8,113 nt of DNA, from the NCBI GenBank assembly GCA_900321265.1, contig ONVJ01000190.1, positions 1 through 8,113 on the forward strand, written 5' to 3'. Source of the stretch: an uncultured Eubacteriales bacterium (GTDB lineage: Bacteria; Bacillota; Clostridia; Oscillospirales; CAG-272). Below the pieces are notes generated by a model. It did no database searches and was not told where the DNA came from. It was given only the letters and a program-made list of their open reading frames with translations. The position numbers were made by a program, and so were the translations under genes. This document shows, piece after piece, positions 1-7,216 of the stretch (positions are counted from its first letter, which is position 1; each line of letters opens with the position of its first letter).

Positions 1-1052
1 CGGTCGAAGCTTTCCTTCATTCCGTCGGGCAGAGGGGCAGAAGAATCCCGCTCAGACGCTTCTATTATTTCTATTCCCAGCCTTTCGGCGCCCGATCTGA
101 CCAGCGGCAGCTTTGACGCGTGTATGTCGCAGGCGACGATCCGTCCCCTGTTCTCCATGCTCATCGCTGCGTAAAAGGCCTTCGATCCGGGGCAGGAGCA
201 GGCATCGAGGACGAAGTCCCCCGGTCTCGCGCCGAGAACTTCGCCGGCGATCTGCGAGGCTTCGTCCTGCACGAAGGCGAGCCCGGCGCCGACCGCCGCG
301 GGCAGACCGCGGCCGGACAGGATCCGCAGGCCGAAGGGGGCGTCGGCGGTCGGGAGGGCTTCAAAGCCCTCCGCGGCGAGCGCCTGCGCGAGCCCGCCGG
401 GCGTCGTCCGCAGAGTGTTCGCGCGGAGAGTCGGTCGGGGGGCCGAAAAGAAGGCTTCGGCCGCCGAGACCGCTCCCTCCTCACCGAGGACGGATACGAG
501 CCTCCGGCAGAGGCCGGGATCGAGCGAGAAGTTCACCGAAAGATATTCTGAAAAACCCTGAAGATATTCTTCGCTTTTCAGTCCCTCCCCGGGCGGCAGC
601 GGCCTTGCGGGAAAGCTTATCTCTTCCCTCCGGCGCAGATACGACCTGAGTATCCCGTTGACGAAGCCCTTTGCCCTTCCGGCAAGTGCCACCGTTTCGT
701 ATACCGCGGCGTGGGCCGGGATCCGGTCGGTGTATCCGAGCTGGTAAATCCCCATCCTGCAGAGTGCGAGGACTTCGGGATCGAGAGAGGGGAGCTCCCT
801 CGACGAGAGCTGAGCGATGATATGATCGAGCGTGATCCGCCTCTCGGTGACCCCGGCGGTCAGAAGCGTAAGCAGGGCGCGGTCGGCGTCCGACATCTGA
901 GGAGAGCTCTTCTTTATGGCCCGGTCGGTCAGTATCTGAAGATATCCTCCGTCGCGTCCGTCCTTTCGGTCCTCAAGCCGCGTGAGTATCCGCAGAGCGG
1001 CCCTTCTGACAGGGTCTGTGCCCGGTGCGCCCGGCGCTTTTCCTCCCGTCAT
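1..1052 (-). CDS. rsmB: 16S rRNA (cytosine-967-C5)-methyltransferase RsmB, 3'-truncated by window edge
   Basis: SAM-dependent methyltransferase that makes m5C967 in 16S rRNA helix 31. The reading frame is open from ATG at 1052 down to base 1, giving 350 complete codons with no stop. Residues about 12-140 form the NusB-like RNA-binding domain, with the typical stretch RIPAHAAVYETVALA (111-125) and GFVNGILR (129-136). The Rossmann methyltransferase domain follows, with FVQDEASQ (260-267), motif I as DACSCPGSK (283-291, usually DACAAPGGK) and the SAM-ribose-type acidic residue in VACDI (306-310). The window ends at SFD, just before the expected DxPCSG motif, so the catalytic cysteines are outside. 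The start ATG overlaps the TGA of the upstream peptidase gene (ATGA), which suggests translational coupling. The upstream Shine-Dalgarno sequence is weak. Identification is firm; only the C-terminus is unseen. Confidence 0.95.
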   Translation of the reverse strand, partial: MTGGKAPGAPGTDPVRRAALRILTRLEDRKDGRDGGYLQILTDRAIKKSSPQMSDADRALLTLLTAGVTERRITLDHIIAQLSSRELPSLDPEVLALCRMGIYQLGYTDRIPAHAAVYETVALAGRAKGFVNGILRSYLRRREEISFPARPLPPGEGLKSEEYLQGFSEYLSVNFSLDPGLCRRLVSVLGEEGAVSAAEAFFSAPRPTLRANTLRTTPGGLAQALAAEGFEALPTADAPFGLRILSGRGLPAAVGAGLAFVQDEASQIAGEVLGARPGDFVLDACSCPGSKAFYAAMSMENRGRIVACDIHASKLPLVRSGAERLGIEIIEASERDSSAPLPDGMKESFD

Positions 1053-1744
1053 CTTCTGCGTCCCGAGACCATGAGCAGCAGTCTCAGGAGCTGCAGGAGC
1101 GACACCGACATCGCCGCAACGTAGGTCAGTGCGGCGGCCGACAGCACCTTTTTAGCTCCGGCGAGCTCGTCGGGCGTATATCTGCCCGATCCGCTCAGCG
1201 CCGCCATCGCCCTCTTCGATGCGTCAAACTCAACGGGCAGCGTAATTATCTGAAACACCACCGCGACCGCGTAGGCCGCGACCGCGACCATCATCACCCG
1301 CACGCCGATATACTCGTTGAAGTAGGTGAGCAGCATGCCGATGAGGAGCAGCGGGAAGGTGAGCTTCGACGTAAAGTTGCAGACCGGAACCAGGAGATTC
1401 CTGATCCTGAGCGGATAGTAGTCGGCGGCGTGCTGGCAGGCGTGACCCGCCTCATGGGCGGCGACGCCGGCAGCCGCGACGCTGTAGGCACCGTAAACAT
1501 CCTCCGACAGCGATATCGTGTTCGTCTGCGGATTGTAGTTGTCGGTGAGCGACCCCGATACGGGAGCGATCTGAACTCCGGCAATACCGGAGGAGTAAAG
1601 CACGAGGCGCGCGGCGTCACTGCCGGTAAGACCCGACGAGGCCCTCACCGCGCTGTATTTTTTGAATGTCCTGTTGACTTTTATCTGCGCGACGATCGTG
1701 AATACGACCGCGCCCAGAAAGAGCAGGTAAAGAACAGTATCCAT
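1049..1744 (-). CDS. Membrane zinc metallopeptidase, YugP-like (Zn_peptidase_2 family)
   Basis: Predicted integral-membrane zinc protease of 231 residues, close to the usual family length of about 225-235. An N-terminal hydrophobic segment (about 3-20) leads into a soluble part. The zinc motif HEAGH is at 97-101, in the helix GVAAHEAGHACQH. Two or three hydrophobic segments follow (about 113-140, 146-168 and 203-226). E172 in LPVEFDAS (169-176) is the probable third zinc ligand, as in the family. The substrate is unknown; B. subtilis YugP is also poorly characterised. The gene lies between fmt and rsmB, 10 nt after the fmt stop, and its own stop overlaps the rsmB start. Its ribosome binding site is poor (only A-rich GAAAAAAGAAAA before the ATG), so it may depend on coupling to fmt translation. 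Family assignment is strong; the physiological role is open. Confidence 0.92.
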   Translation of the reverse strand: MDTVLYLLFLGAVVFTIVAQIKVNRTFKKYSAVRASSGLTGSDAARLVLYSSGIAGVQIAPVSGSLTDNYNPQTNTISLSEDVYGAYSVAAAGVAAHEAGHACQHAADYYPLRIRNLLVPVCNFTSKLTFPLLLIGMLLTYFNEYIGVRVMMVAVAAYAVAVVFQIITLPVEFDASKRAMAALSGSGRYTPDELAGAKKVLSAAALTYVAAMSVSLLQLLRLLLMVSGRRR

Positions 1745-1754
1745 TTTTCTTTTT

Positions 1755-2708
1755 TCAGTATCCGAGCAGCTCTCCGGGAATCAGCTGTCTTCCCCTTATG
1801 AAATCCGCCGCGGACATCCTCCCCTTTCCCTCCGGGATCAGCGAGAGAAAGGATATACGTCCGCTTCCGTCGGTGCCGCAGGCTACGGTCACGCGGCCGT
1901 TTGCGGTCGAGACCACAGTCCCCGGGACCGCGGGCTCTCCGTCGTCCTCAGGCATCGAGCATGTTATCTTGAGAAGTCTGCCGCGGGGCGTTCTCGTCAC
2001 CGCCAGCGGTGACGGCGACAGTCCCCTGATCCTGTTGTGGATCCCGGCTGACGGGCAGGAAAAATCTATTATGCAGTCGGCCTTTTCTATCTTTGCCGCG
2101 TATGTGGGAGTGATCCCGGTCGATTCCTGACTGACGGGAGTCAGCAGTCCCTCAGGGATCTCCAGGGCGGCTCTGACGGCAAGCCCCGCGGCAGTCTCTG
2201 ACAGTCTGTCGCAGACGGTACCATAGTCGTCGAGAGGACCTATGCCGATCTCCTCCGTCATCAGTATGTCGCCGGTGTCGAGCCCGTCGTCCATCCGCAT
2301 GACGGTGATGCCGGTCTTTTCCCTTCCGTCGATAATCGCGCGGTTGATCGGAGCGGCCCCGCGGTATTCGGGGAGAATCGATCCGTGCAGGTTGACGCAG
2401 CCGTATTTCGGGTATGTTATAACGTTGTGCGGCAGTATCTTTCCGTAGGCGGCGACCATGATCATGTCGGGATCGATCCGGGCAAGGAGCTCCGCGAACT
2501 CCTCTCCCCTCAGCGTCGCCGGCTGAAACACCGGGATGCCCTTCTCTTCCGCGTATACCTTGACCGGCGGCGGAGTCAGCCTGTAGCCGCGTCCCGAGGG
2601 TCTGTCCTCGCGGGTCACGGCTCCGGCGATCTCGAATCTTCCCGATTCGAAGAGGGCGGCCAGCGGCCGGACCGCGAACTCGGGAGTTCCCATGTAAAGA
2701 ATGCGCAT
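1755..2708 (-). CDS. fmt: Methionyl-tRNA formyltransferase
   Basis: Transfers a formyl group from 10-formyl-tetrahydrofolate to Met-tRNA(fMet) for translation initiation in the cytoplasm. The 317-residue length is typical. It opens with MRILYMGTPEFAV. The formyltransferase core carries the catalytic set N106, H108 (VNLHGSILPEYRGAAPINRA, 105-124) and D144 (in MDDGLDTGDIL, 139-149). The C-terminal OB-like tRNA-binding domain ends with KGRMSAADFIRGRQL (295-309). ATG 2708 was chosen because the protein begins exactly there in the family. The frame stays open upstream to an ATG at 2798, but that extension is basic, non-homologous and lies inside def. The start is 1 nt after the def TGA (TGACATG), so the two genes are almost certainly translationally coupled, in keeping with their complementary roles in the formylation cycle. 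Confidence 0.97.
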   Translation of the reverse strand: MRILYMGTPEFAVRPLAALFESGRFEIAGAVTREDRPSGRGYRLTPPPVKVYAEEKGIPVFQPATLRGEEFAELLARIDPDMIMVAAYGKILPHNVITYPKYGCVNLHGSILPEYRGAAPINRAIIDGREKTGITVMRMDDGLDTGDILMTEEIGIGPLDDYGTVCDRLSETAAGLAVRAALEIPEGLLTPVSQESTGITPTYAAKIEKADCIIDFSCPSAGIHNRIRGLSPSPLAVTRTPRGRLLKITCSMPEDDGEPAVPGTVVSTANGRVTVACGTDGSGRISFLSLIPEGKGRMSAADFIRGRQLIPGELLGY

Positions 2709-2709
2709 G

Positions 2710-3252
2710 TCAGCGGTCTTTCCTGTTCTTTTTGTACTTTCTGTAGGCGGCGGGAGACATCTTTTCGGGTTTCTTCTCATTCTCCTCCTCTTCCGCATCC
2801 GGCTCGTTCATGTAAAGAGCCTTGTCGGTGTAGAGTATGCCGTCGAGATGATCTATCTCGTGGCAGAAGGCGCGGGCGAGGAAGCCCTCGGCCTCCACCG
2901 TCACCGGATTTCCGTCGGGGCCTGTTCCCTTCACCGTGACGTTCATCGGGCGTCTCACGCAGCCCGATTCCCCCGGGACCGAAAGGCAGCCCTCGTTCCC
3001 CTCCTGTTCGCCGGAGGAAGCGGTGATCTCGGGGTCGGCGAGCATGTAAACCTGCCCCGGCTCGACCTCGACGACGATCACTCTCCTGAGTATCCCGACC
3101 TGCGGGGCGGCAAGCCCGACTCCGTTCGCGTCGCGCATCGTCTCCACCATGTCGTCCATCAGTTCTCTTATTCTCGGCGTCACGGCGCCGACGGGTCTGC
3201 ACACCGTCCTGAGCACCGGATCGTTTCCTGTCACAATCTTTCTTTTTGCCAT
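2710..3252 (-). CDS. def: Peptide deformylase
   Basis: Metal-dependent hydrolase that removes the N-formyl group from nascent proteins at the ribosome. All three active-site motifs are present in its 180 residues: GVGLAAPQ (44-51), EGCLS (87-91, metal ligand C89) and HEIDH (131-135, two histidine ligands and the catalytic glutamate). The core ends near residue 150. A charged tail follows, first acidic (DAEEEENE, 152-159), then lysine/arginine-rich (YRKYKKNRKDR, 170-180). A basic C-terminal tail is plausible for ribosome contact, but that is inference. The gene sits 40 nt after priA and 1 nt before fmt. The Shine-Dalgarno sequence is weak (GGACAGATTAAGA before ATG). A perfect TTGACA overlaps the priA stop codon, but no good -10 follows, so an internal promoter is doubtful. 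Confidence 0.97.
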   Translation of the reverse strand: MAKRKIVTGNDPVLRTVCRPVGAVTPRIRELMDDMVETMRDANGVGLAAPQVGILRRVIVVEVEPGQVYMLADPEITASSGEQEGNEGCLSVPGESGCVRRPMNVTVKGTGPDGNPVTVEAEGFLARAFCHEIDHLDGILYTDKALYMNEPDAEEEENEKKPEKMSPAAYRKYKKNRKDR

Positions 3253-3292
3253 TCTTAATCTGTCCAGTTCTTTATTTATGCAATATCGTCTG

Positions 3293-5596
3293 TCAAAGTT
3301 CGGTCGGATTGAAATCGACTGAGATCAGAGTACCTTCGGATCCCGGAGTCGATCTGTATTCCGCCAGCAGCTCGGTGAAGAACCGCCTTGAGAGAGAGGT
3401 GATCCTGAACTTCACCACCATCCGCATCCGGTATCTGTTCCCCATCCGGTAGACGGGAGCCTCAAAGGGGCCGAAAACGAACATGGGGTTGTTGTGCGAA
3501 AAGACGTCGCTGCCCAGTTTATCCCTCAGCTTCCTGTTCAGGACAGAGATGCCGCGTGCCGCCTTGTTCTCTTCCTCGGAGGTGACTGTCAGCAGCGCTA
3601 TGTCGCAGAAGGGCGGAAAGGTCAGCGCCTCGCGGAGCTTTATCTCCCGGCTGTACATACTCTCGTAATCCTGCTTTTTCGCCAGGGCGATGATCTCGTG
3701 GTCGGGGTTGTTCGTCTGGATCACCGCCTCGCCGGCCCTGTCCCGCCTTCCGGCGCGCCCTATGACCTGGGTCAGGAGGGCGAAGGTGCGCTCGCCTGCC
3801 CGGTAGTCGTCGTAGTAGAGGGAGGTGTCGGCAAGCAGCACTCCGACCAGAGTGACGTCGGGAAAATCGTGGCCCTTGGTCACCATCTGGGTCCCAAGCA
3901 ATATGTCTGCCTCGTGGCGGCGGAACCTCCCCAGCATCTCGTCGTAGGAGTTCTTCGCCGAGGTCGTGTCGGCGTCCATCCTGAGTATCCTCGCTCCCGG
4001 GACCGTCTTCGCGAGATCCTCCTCGATCTTCTGCGTCCCGTAGCCGATCCTAATCATGGCGCCGCCGCATGAGGGGCATTTTTCGGGAACCGGCATATGC
4101 CTGCCGCACCAGTGGCAGACCATCATCCCGGTCCCGGCGCGGCTCACGTGATATGTCATCGACACGCTGCAGCCGGGGCACTGGTATGCGGCTCCGCAGA
4201 GGACGCAGGAGGTGTAGTTGTTGTATCCTCTCCGGTTGAGGAAAAGGATCGACTGTCCTCCGGCGGCAAAGTTATCCGCCAGCTTGGATGCAAGCAGCGA
4301 GCCGATCGGGTTCAGGCTCCCCGCCCCCGGCTCCCGGCGCATATCGGCGACGGTCACCTCAGGCAGTACGGCCGCGCCGTATCTTCTGTTCAGCCTGACC
4401 AGGCTGTAGAGCCCCTTCTCCGCCTTGTACCTGCTCTCGAGCGACGGTGTCGCCGACGCCAGCAGCAGGAACGCGTTTTCTTTCGCGCACCTGAATCTCG
4501 CGATGTCCCTCGCGTGGTATCTGGGTGAAGAATCCGACTTGTATGTGTGCTCCTGCTCCTCGTCGATGATGATCATCCCGAGGTCGGGGAGCGGGGCGAA
4601 GACCGCCGATCTCGTCCCTATGACGAGAGACGACCCGCCCTCTCTGATCCTGATGTAGGCGTCCCTGCGTTCGCCGTCCGACAGGCCGGAATGAATGAGC
4701 GATACCCTGCCTGCGAACCTGCGGCTGAAGACGGCGAGCGTCTGCGGTGTCAGCGCTATCTCCGGGAGCAGAAGGATCACGCCCTTCCCGGCGGCAAGGA
4801 CGCGGTCGATCAGTTTCAGCATCACGACCGTTTTTCCGCTGCCGGTCACCCCCTCAAGGAGGGCCGCGGCCGGTTTTCCGGAAAACGCCAGCCTCTCAAG
4901 CTCGGCGCAGGCCTCCGCCTGCTCCTCGCTGAGCTCCAGGGCTTCGTCCCGGCCGCTCTCCCCGTCATCTGCGGCGATGAGGCTGCGGTCGATCTCGCGT
5001 CCCGAGACCCTTACCAGCCCTTTTCTCTCAAGCGCGGAGATATGCTCCCGGCCGGCGACGCCGCCCGAACAGATCTCGGCAAACGTAAGGTCTCTTCCGG
5101 CCTCCAGAAGCCGGATCAGCACCTCGCGCTGGCCGGGAGAGGAGAGACGCGACCTTCTTCCGCCCGAAATTACCGGCAGGCTCCCGTCGAGCATCGCCCT
5201 GATCTCTTCCCCGGGTACTGAGAGCGACACCGATTTCTCGATCCTCCCGGTCCGGCCTCCGAGCACGGCGGAGGGGATCATCGCCCCGACCGCCTCGCCC
5301 GCCGTGCATAGCGTCGATGAGCAGAGATATCCCAGGACCTTCATCTGTGCCTCAGAGAAGGAGACATATCCCGGCAGAAGGCCGGAGATCTCCTTTATGC
5401 CGGAGGGAGACAGGCCTTCCGCAGGCCTGTCCGACAGACGCGTGACAAGTCCGGTGCATTCCCGTCTTCCCCTGAGCGGGACCTTCACGAAGCTCCCCGC
5501 CTTTATCTCGGGAGCAAACTCTTCCGGCACCGCGTAGTCGAATTCGCGGTCGGCCTTTGCCGGAACATCAAGTATTCTTACTCCGGCGTAGACCAT
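3293..5596 (-). CDS. priA: Primosomal protein N', replication restart helicase PriA
   Basis: Superfamily 2 DNA helicase that recognises stalled forks and reloads the replisome. Its 767 residues are close to the usual 730-800. Domains in order: N-terminal 3'-DNA-binding domain (1-about 105), winged-helix-like linker (about 145-205), helicase lobe 1 with Walker A GVTGSGKT (249-256), LLPEIALTPQ (276-285), DEEQ box (345-348) and SATPS (381-385), then the zinc-binding insert, helicase lobe 2 and a C-terminal domain. The insert carries eight cysteines as four CxxC pairs: 464/467, 473/476, 494/497 and 507/510. Lobe 2 has GTQMVTKGHDFP (568-579) and QVIGRAGR (610-617). DEEQ replaces the more usual DEEH. 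The start at 5596 is preceded by GGAAGGA about 9 nt upstream. The gene follows rpoZ directly, without the coaBC gene found between them in many Firmicutes. Confidence 0.98.
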   Translation of the reverse strand: MVYAGVRILDVPAKADREFDYAVPEEFAPEIKAGSFVKVPLRGRRECTGLVTRLSDRPAEGLSPSGIKEISGLLPGYVSFSEAQMKVLGYLCSSTLCTAGEAVGAMIPSAVLGGRTGRIEKSVSLSVPGEEIRAMLDGSLPVISGGRRSRLSSPGQREVLIRLLEAGRDLTFAEICSGGVAGREHISALERKGLVRVSGREIDRSLIAADDGESGRDEALELSEEQAEACAELERLAFSGKPAAALLEGVTGSGKTVVMLKLIDRVLAAGKGVILLLPEIALTPQTLAVFSRRFAGRVSLIHSGLSDGERRDAYIRIREGGSSLVIGTRSAVFAPLPDLGMIIIDEEQEHTYKSDSSPRYHARDIARFRCAKENAFLLLASATPSLESRYKAEKGLYSLVRLNRRYGAAVLPEVTVADMRREPGAGSLNPIGSLLASKLADNFAAGGQSILFLNRRGYNNYTSCVLCGAAYQCPGCSVSMTYHVSRAGTGMMVCHWCGRHMPVPEKCPSCGGAMIRIGYGTQKIEEDLAKTVPGARILRMDADTTSAKNSYDEMLGRFRRHEADILLGTQMVTKGHDFPDVTLVGVLLADTSLYYDDYRAGERTFALLTQVIGRAGRRDRAGEAVIQTNNPDHEIIALAKKQDYESMYSREIKLREALTFPPFCDIALLTVTSEEENKAARGISVLNRKLRDKLGSDVFSHNNPMFVFGPFEAPVYRMGNRYRMRMVVKFRITSLSRRFFTELLAEYRSTPGSEGTLISVDFNPTEL

Positions 5597-5630
5597 CCCG
5601 TTTCATCCTTCCGATTCTTTTCCTCTTCCT

Positions 5631-5648
5631 CCGGGGATCCCTCCCCGG
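5631..5648. repeat. Short hairpin in rpoZ-priA spacer
   Basis: A perfect 7-bp inverted repeat (CCGGGGA, 4-nt loop, TCCCCGG) lies in the 62-nt gap between rpoZ and priA. No T-run follows on either strand, so it is not an intrinsic terminator. It could tune mRNA stability or attenuate priA expression, but nothing in the sequence proves a role. Confidence 0.5.
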
Positions 5649-5658
5649 GTCCGCGGGA

Positions 5659-5958
5659 TTATTTCTTCTCCCCCACGTTGAAGGAGCCGTCCTCGTTTCT
5701 CTCAACGATGACGTACTCGCCGCTGGCGATCTTGTCGATCGCAAGCTTTACCGCCTTCTTGTCGCGGTAGTCGGAGTTCACTATCTGCTCTGCGTTGGCG
5801 CGGTCGACATCCTTGTTGCCGGTGCTGGCCTTGTCGGCCTCGCGGCGCTGGGCGATGTACTCGTCGGTGATGATCCTGGCGCATTTGGCTGCGGCCAGAG
5901 CCAGCTGATAGCGGTTGAACTTGCCTTTTGTGAGGCTGTTGATAGTCGGGAAAATCAT
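5659..5958 (-). CDS. rpoZ: DNA-directed RNA polymerase omega subunit
   Basis: Small RNA polymerase subunit that wraps the C-terminal tail of beta-prime and helps enzyme assembly. The 99 residues fit the family. The N-terminal part MIFPTINSLT leads into the hallmark helix NRYQLALAAAKCAR (15-28), then IITDEYIAQRR (29-39). The later part (KKAVKLAIDKIASGEYVIVE, 67-86) is the typical C-terminal omega segment. The start at 5958 has AGAGGTC about 5 nt upstream on the minus strand. It follows remA after 72 nt and precedes priA by 62 nt. In B. subtilis, gmk lies between remA and rpoZ; here there is no room for it. A TATAAT-like hexamer occurs in the spacer just upstream, but without a matching -35. 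Confidence 0.95.
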   Translation of the reverse strand: MIFPTINSLTKGKFNRYQLALAAAKCARIITDEYIAQRREADKASTGNKDVDRANAEQIVNSDYRDKKAVKLAIDKIASGEYVIVERNEDGSFNVGEKK

Positions 5959-6004
5959 TTTTTGACCTCTGTATCTGTAATTATAAAATTCTTTGACGGT
6001 GATA

Positions 6005-6021
6005 CGGCGGCCTGCCCGCCG
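6005..6021. repeat. GC-rich inverted repeat in remA-rpoZ spacer
   Basis: A 6-bp perfect inverted repeat (CGGCGG, 5-nt loop, CCGCCG) lies in the 72-nt gap between remA and rpoZ. No T-tract follows in the transcription direction, so read-through into rpoZ is expected. It may be a partial attenuator or RNA-stability element. Confidence 0.4.
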
Positions 6022-6030
6022 CTGCCGGGT

Positions 6031-6288
6031 TCAGTCCTTCGGATCCTCAACCGCTTCGGCTCCCAGCCTTGCGGCGAGCGTGTCCGCCTGGATCGCGGAA
6101 AGGATTATGTGCTCCGAATCGGTGACTATGACGGCTCTTGTCTTTCTCCCGGAGGAGACGTCGATCAGCCTGTTGTGCTCCCTTGCTGCGGTGATCAGCC
6201 GCTTGACGGGGGAGGAATCGGGGCTGGCGATCATCACTATCCGGTCCGCGGCGACGGCGTTGCCGTATCCGATGCTTAAAAATTTCAT
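6031..6288 (-). CDS. remA: RemA-family DNA-binding regulator (DUF370)
   Basis: Small regulator of 85 residues, full family length. In B. subtilis RemA binds DNA as an oligomer and activates biofilm-matrix and osmoprotection genes. The protein follows the family pattern closely: MKFLSIGYGNAVAADRIVMI (1-20), SPDSSPVKRLITAARE (22-37), LIDVSSGRKTRAVIVTDSEH (41-60) and IILSAIQADTLAARL (61-75). The start at 6288 has GGAG about 9 nt upstream on the minus strand. It is the first gene of the minus-strand train and has a perfect-consensus promoter about 110 nt upstream. In many Firmicutes it is followed by gmk and rpoZ; here gmk is missing and rpoZ follows directly. Regulatory targets in this organism are unknown, and broad transfer of the biofilm role is not supported by the sequence alone. 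Confidence 0.93.
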   Translation of the reverse strand: MKFLSIGYGNAVAADRIVMIASPDSSPVKRLITAAREHNRLIDVSSGRKTRAVIVTDSEHIILSAIQADTLAARLGAEAVEDPKD

Positions 6289-6397
6289 TTTCTTTTTCTC
6301 CGGTGCCTTTCAGGAGCGCCGGGTTTCCTGCCGGATCGCACGCTGCTCCGGCCGGGACGGCCCTCCATGAGATATTGACCCAATTTAGCAAATATAT

Positions 6398-6426
6398 ATT
6401 ATATAACAAAAAATTCCGGTTGTCAA
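6398..6426 (-). promoter_or_regulatory. Consensus sigma-A promoter for the remA-rpoZ-priA train
   Basis: On the minus strand TTGACA (6426-6421) is separated by exactly 17 bp from TATAAT (6403-6398). Both hexamers match consensus at all 12 positions. The predicted start is near 6391, giving a leader of about 100 nt before the remA ATG. It likely drives the whole train down to rsmB, since no terminator was seen between those genes. Confidence 0.88.
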
Positions 6427-6447
6427 CTGCGGAAGTCGTTTCCGCGG
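6427..6447. repeat. Inverted repeat abutting the remA -35 box
   Basis: CTGCGGAA, a 5-nt spacer and TTCCGCGG pair over 8 bp with one G-T mismatch/wobble. The repeat touches the upstream edge of the remA -35 hexamer, between the two divergent promoters. It could be a regulator binding site for either unit. No family of operator was recognised. Confidence 0.4.
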
Positions 6448-6531
6448 ATCACAGATATCCGGATTTTGAGGCGAATAATCAAAAAATCGCCCTTTCGCGG
6501 CGCAATTATATCCCGATTTGCCAAAAAACTG

Positions 6532-6560
6532 TTGCAAAAAGCAAAAAAGTATGCTACAAT
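6532..6560 (+). promoter_or_regulatory. Sigma-A promoter for efp (extended -10)
   Basis: TTGCAA (6532-6537), a 17-bp spacer and TACAAT (6555-6560), with TGC directly before the -10 (TGn extended -10). The predicted start is near 6567, which leaves a 40-nt leader. A strong Shine-Dalgarno GGAGGTG (6592-6598) stands 8 nt before the efp ATG at 6607. Confidence 0.85.
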
Positions 6561-6606
6561 ACAAGATGTTAATTTATTTCTTCATCATATCGGAGGTGTA
6601 TTATCC

Positions 6607-7170
6607 ATGGTAACAGCCGGAGATTTCAAAAACGGCGTAACGTTTGAGATGGACGGAAACGTCTTCCAGGTCATCGAATTCCAGCACGTAAAGCCCGGAA
6701 AGGGTGCGGCCTTCGTCCGCACGAAAATGAAAAACGTCATCACAGGCGGAGTGATCGAGAGATCCTTCAGCCCGACTGACAAATTCGAAAGTGCTTATAT
6801 CGAAAGAAAAGATATGCAGTACTCCTACAACGACGGCGAGCTCTACTACTTCATGGACATGGAGACGTTCGACATGCTCCCGCTCAACGCCGACGTCCTT
6901 CCCGACTCCTTCAAGTTCGTCAAGGAGGAGATGACCTGCAAGCTCGTCTCCTACAAGGGCAAGGTGTTCAGCGTCGAGCCGCCGACATTCGTCGACCTCG
7001 AAGTCGTCAAGACCGATCCGGGATTCGCAGGGAACACTGCGACCAACACACTCAAGCCGGCCACGCTCGAGACGGGCGCCGAGATCAAGGTACCGCTCTT
7101 CATCAGCGAAGGCGAGGTCATCAAGATCGATACCCGCACCGGCGAGTATCTCTCCCGTTCTTCCAAATAA
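6607..7170 (+). CDS. efp: Translation elongation factor P
   Basis: Binds between the P and E sites of the ribosome and relieves stalling at polyproline stretches. The 187 residues match the family. Three beta-barrel domains are recognisable: KOW-like domain I (1-about 65) with the loop KPGKGAAF (29-36), where K32 is the conserved, often modified tip lysine; domain II from about 66; and C-terminal domain III with the signature NTATNTLKPATLETGAEIKVPLFI (about 138-161) and EGEVIKIDTRTGEYLSR (163-179). The start at 6607 was chosen over an open frame reaching back to 6466 because it has GGAGGTG 8 nt upstream, lies after the promoter and gives the canonical N-terminus MVTAGDFKNG. The gene is divergent from remA and is followed after 46 nt by a small acidic protein gene. 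No lysine-modification enzyme (epmA/epmB) is in the window. Confidence 0.98.
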   Translation: MVTAGDFKNGVTFEMDGNVFQVIEFQHVKPGKGAAFVRTKMKNVITGGVIERSFSPTDKFESAYIERKDMQYSYNDGELYYFMDMETFDMLPLNADVLPDSFKFVKEEMTCKLVSYKGKVFSVEPPTFVDLEVVKTDPGFAGNTATNTLKPATLETGAEIKVPLFISEGEVIKIDTRTGEYLSRSSK

Positions 7171-7216
7171 TCCCGGGGCAGCAGTATCGTTCAGTATCTC
7201 ATCGGGAGGTTTCGAA

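Larger units (their letters stand above)
6289..6606. other. Divergent intergenic regulatory region between remA and efp
   Basis: This stretch of 318 nt holds no convincing gene. It is clearly more AT-rich than its flanks between about 6371 and 6590, and contains the promoters of both divergent units and one inverted repeat. The remA-side leader (about 6289-6391) is GC-rich and can fold (for example GGCCG-TCC-CGGCC on the minus strand). No riboswitch class was recognised. Confidence 0.8.

Noticed and set aside
113..1124. Plus-strand open frames of 137-178 codons over the rsmB region
   Set aside because: They are arginine/proline-rich shadows of the minus-strand rsmB, which has clear domain motifs throughout.
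1025..1801. Plus-strand frame of 258 codons opposite the zinc peptidase
   Set aside because: It mirrors a recognisable HEAGH membrane protease and has low-complexity H/R-rich content without any family resemblance.
2709..2798. Upstream start for fmt at 2798
   Set aside because: The added 30 residues are basic, lie inside def and do not belong to the formyltransferase fold; ATG 2708 gives the canonical start.
3270..3296. Internal promoter before def (TTGACA over the priA stop codon)
   Set aside because: The -35 is perfect, but the best -10 at suitable spacing (TAAAGA) matches only about half of the consensus.
4547..5537. Plus-strand frames of 224 and 280 codons opposite priA
   Set aside because: Antisense frames in high-GC DNA; the minus strand carries the complete PriA with all motifs.
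6289..6391. Riboswitch or T-box in the remA leader
   Set aside because: The leader can fold but shows no conserved core of a known riboswitch class and no terminator/antiterminator pair with a T-run.
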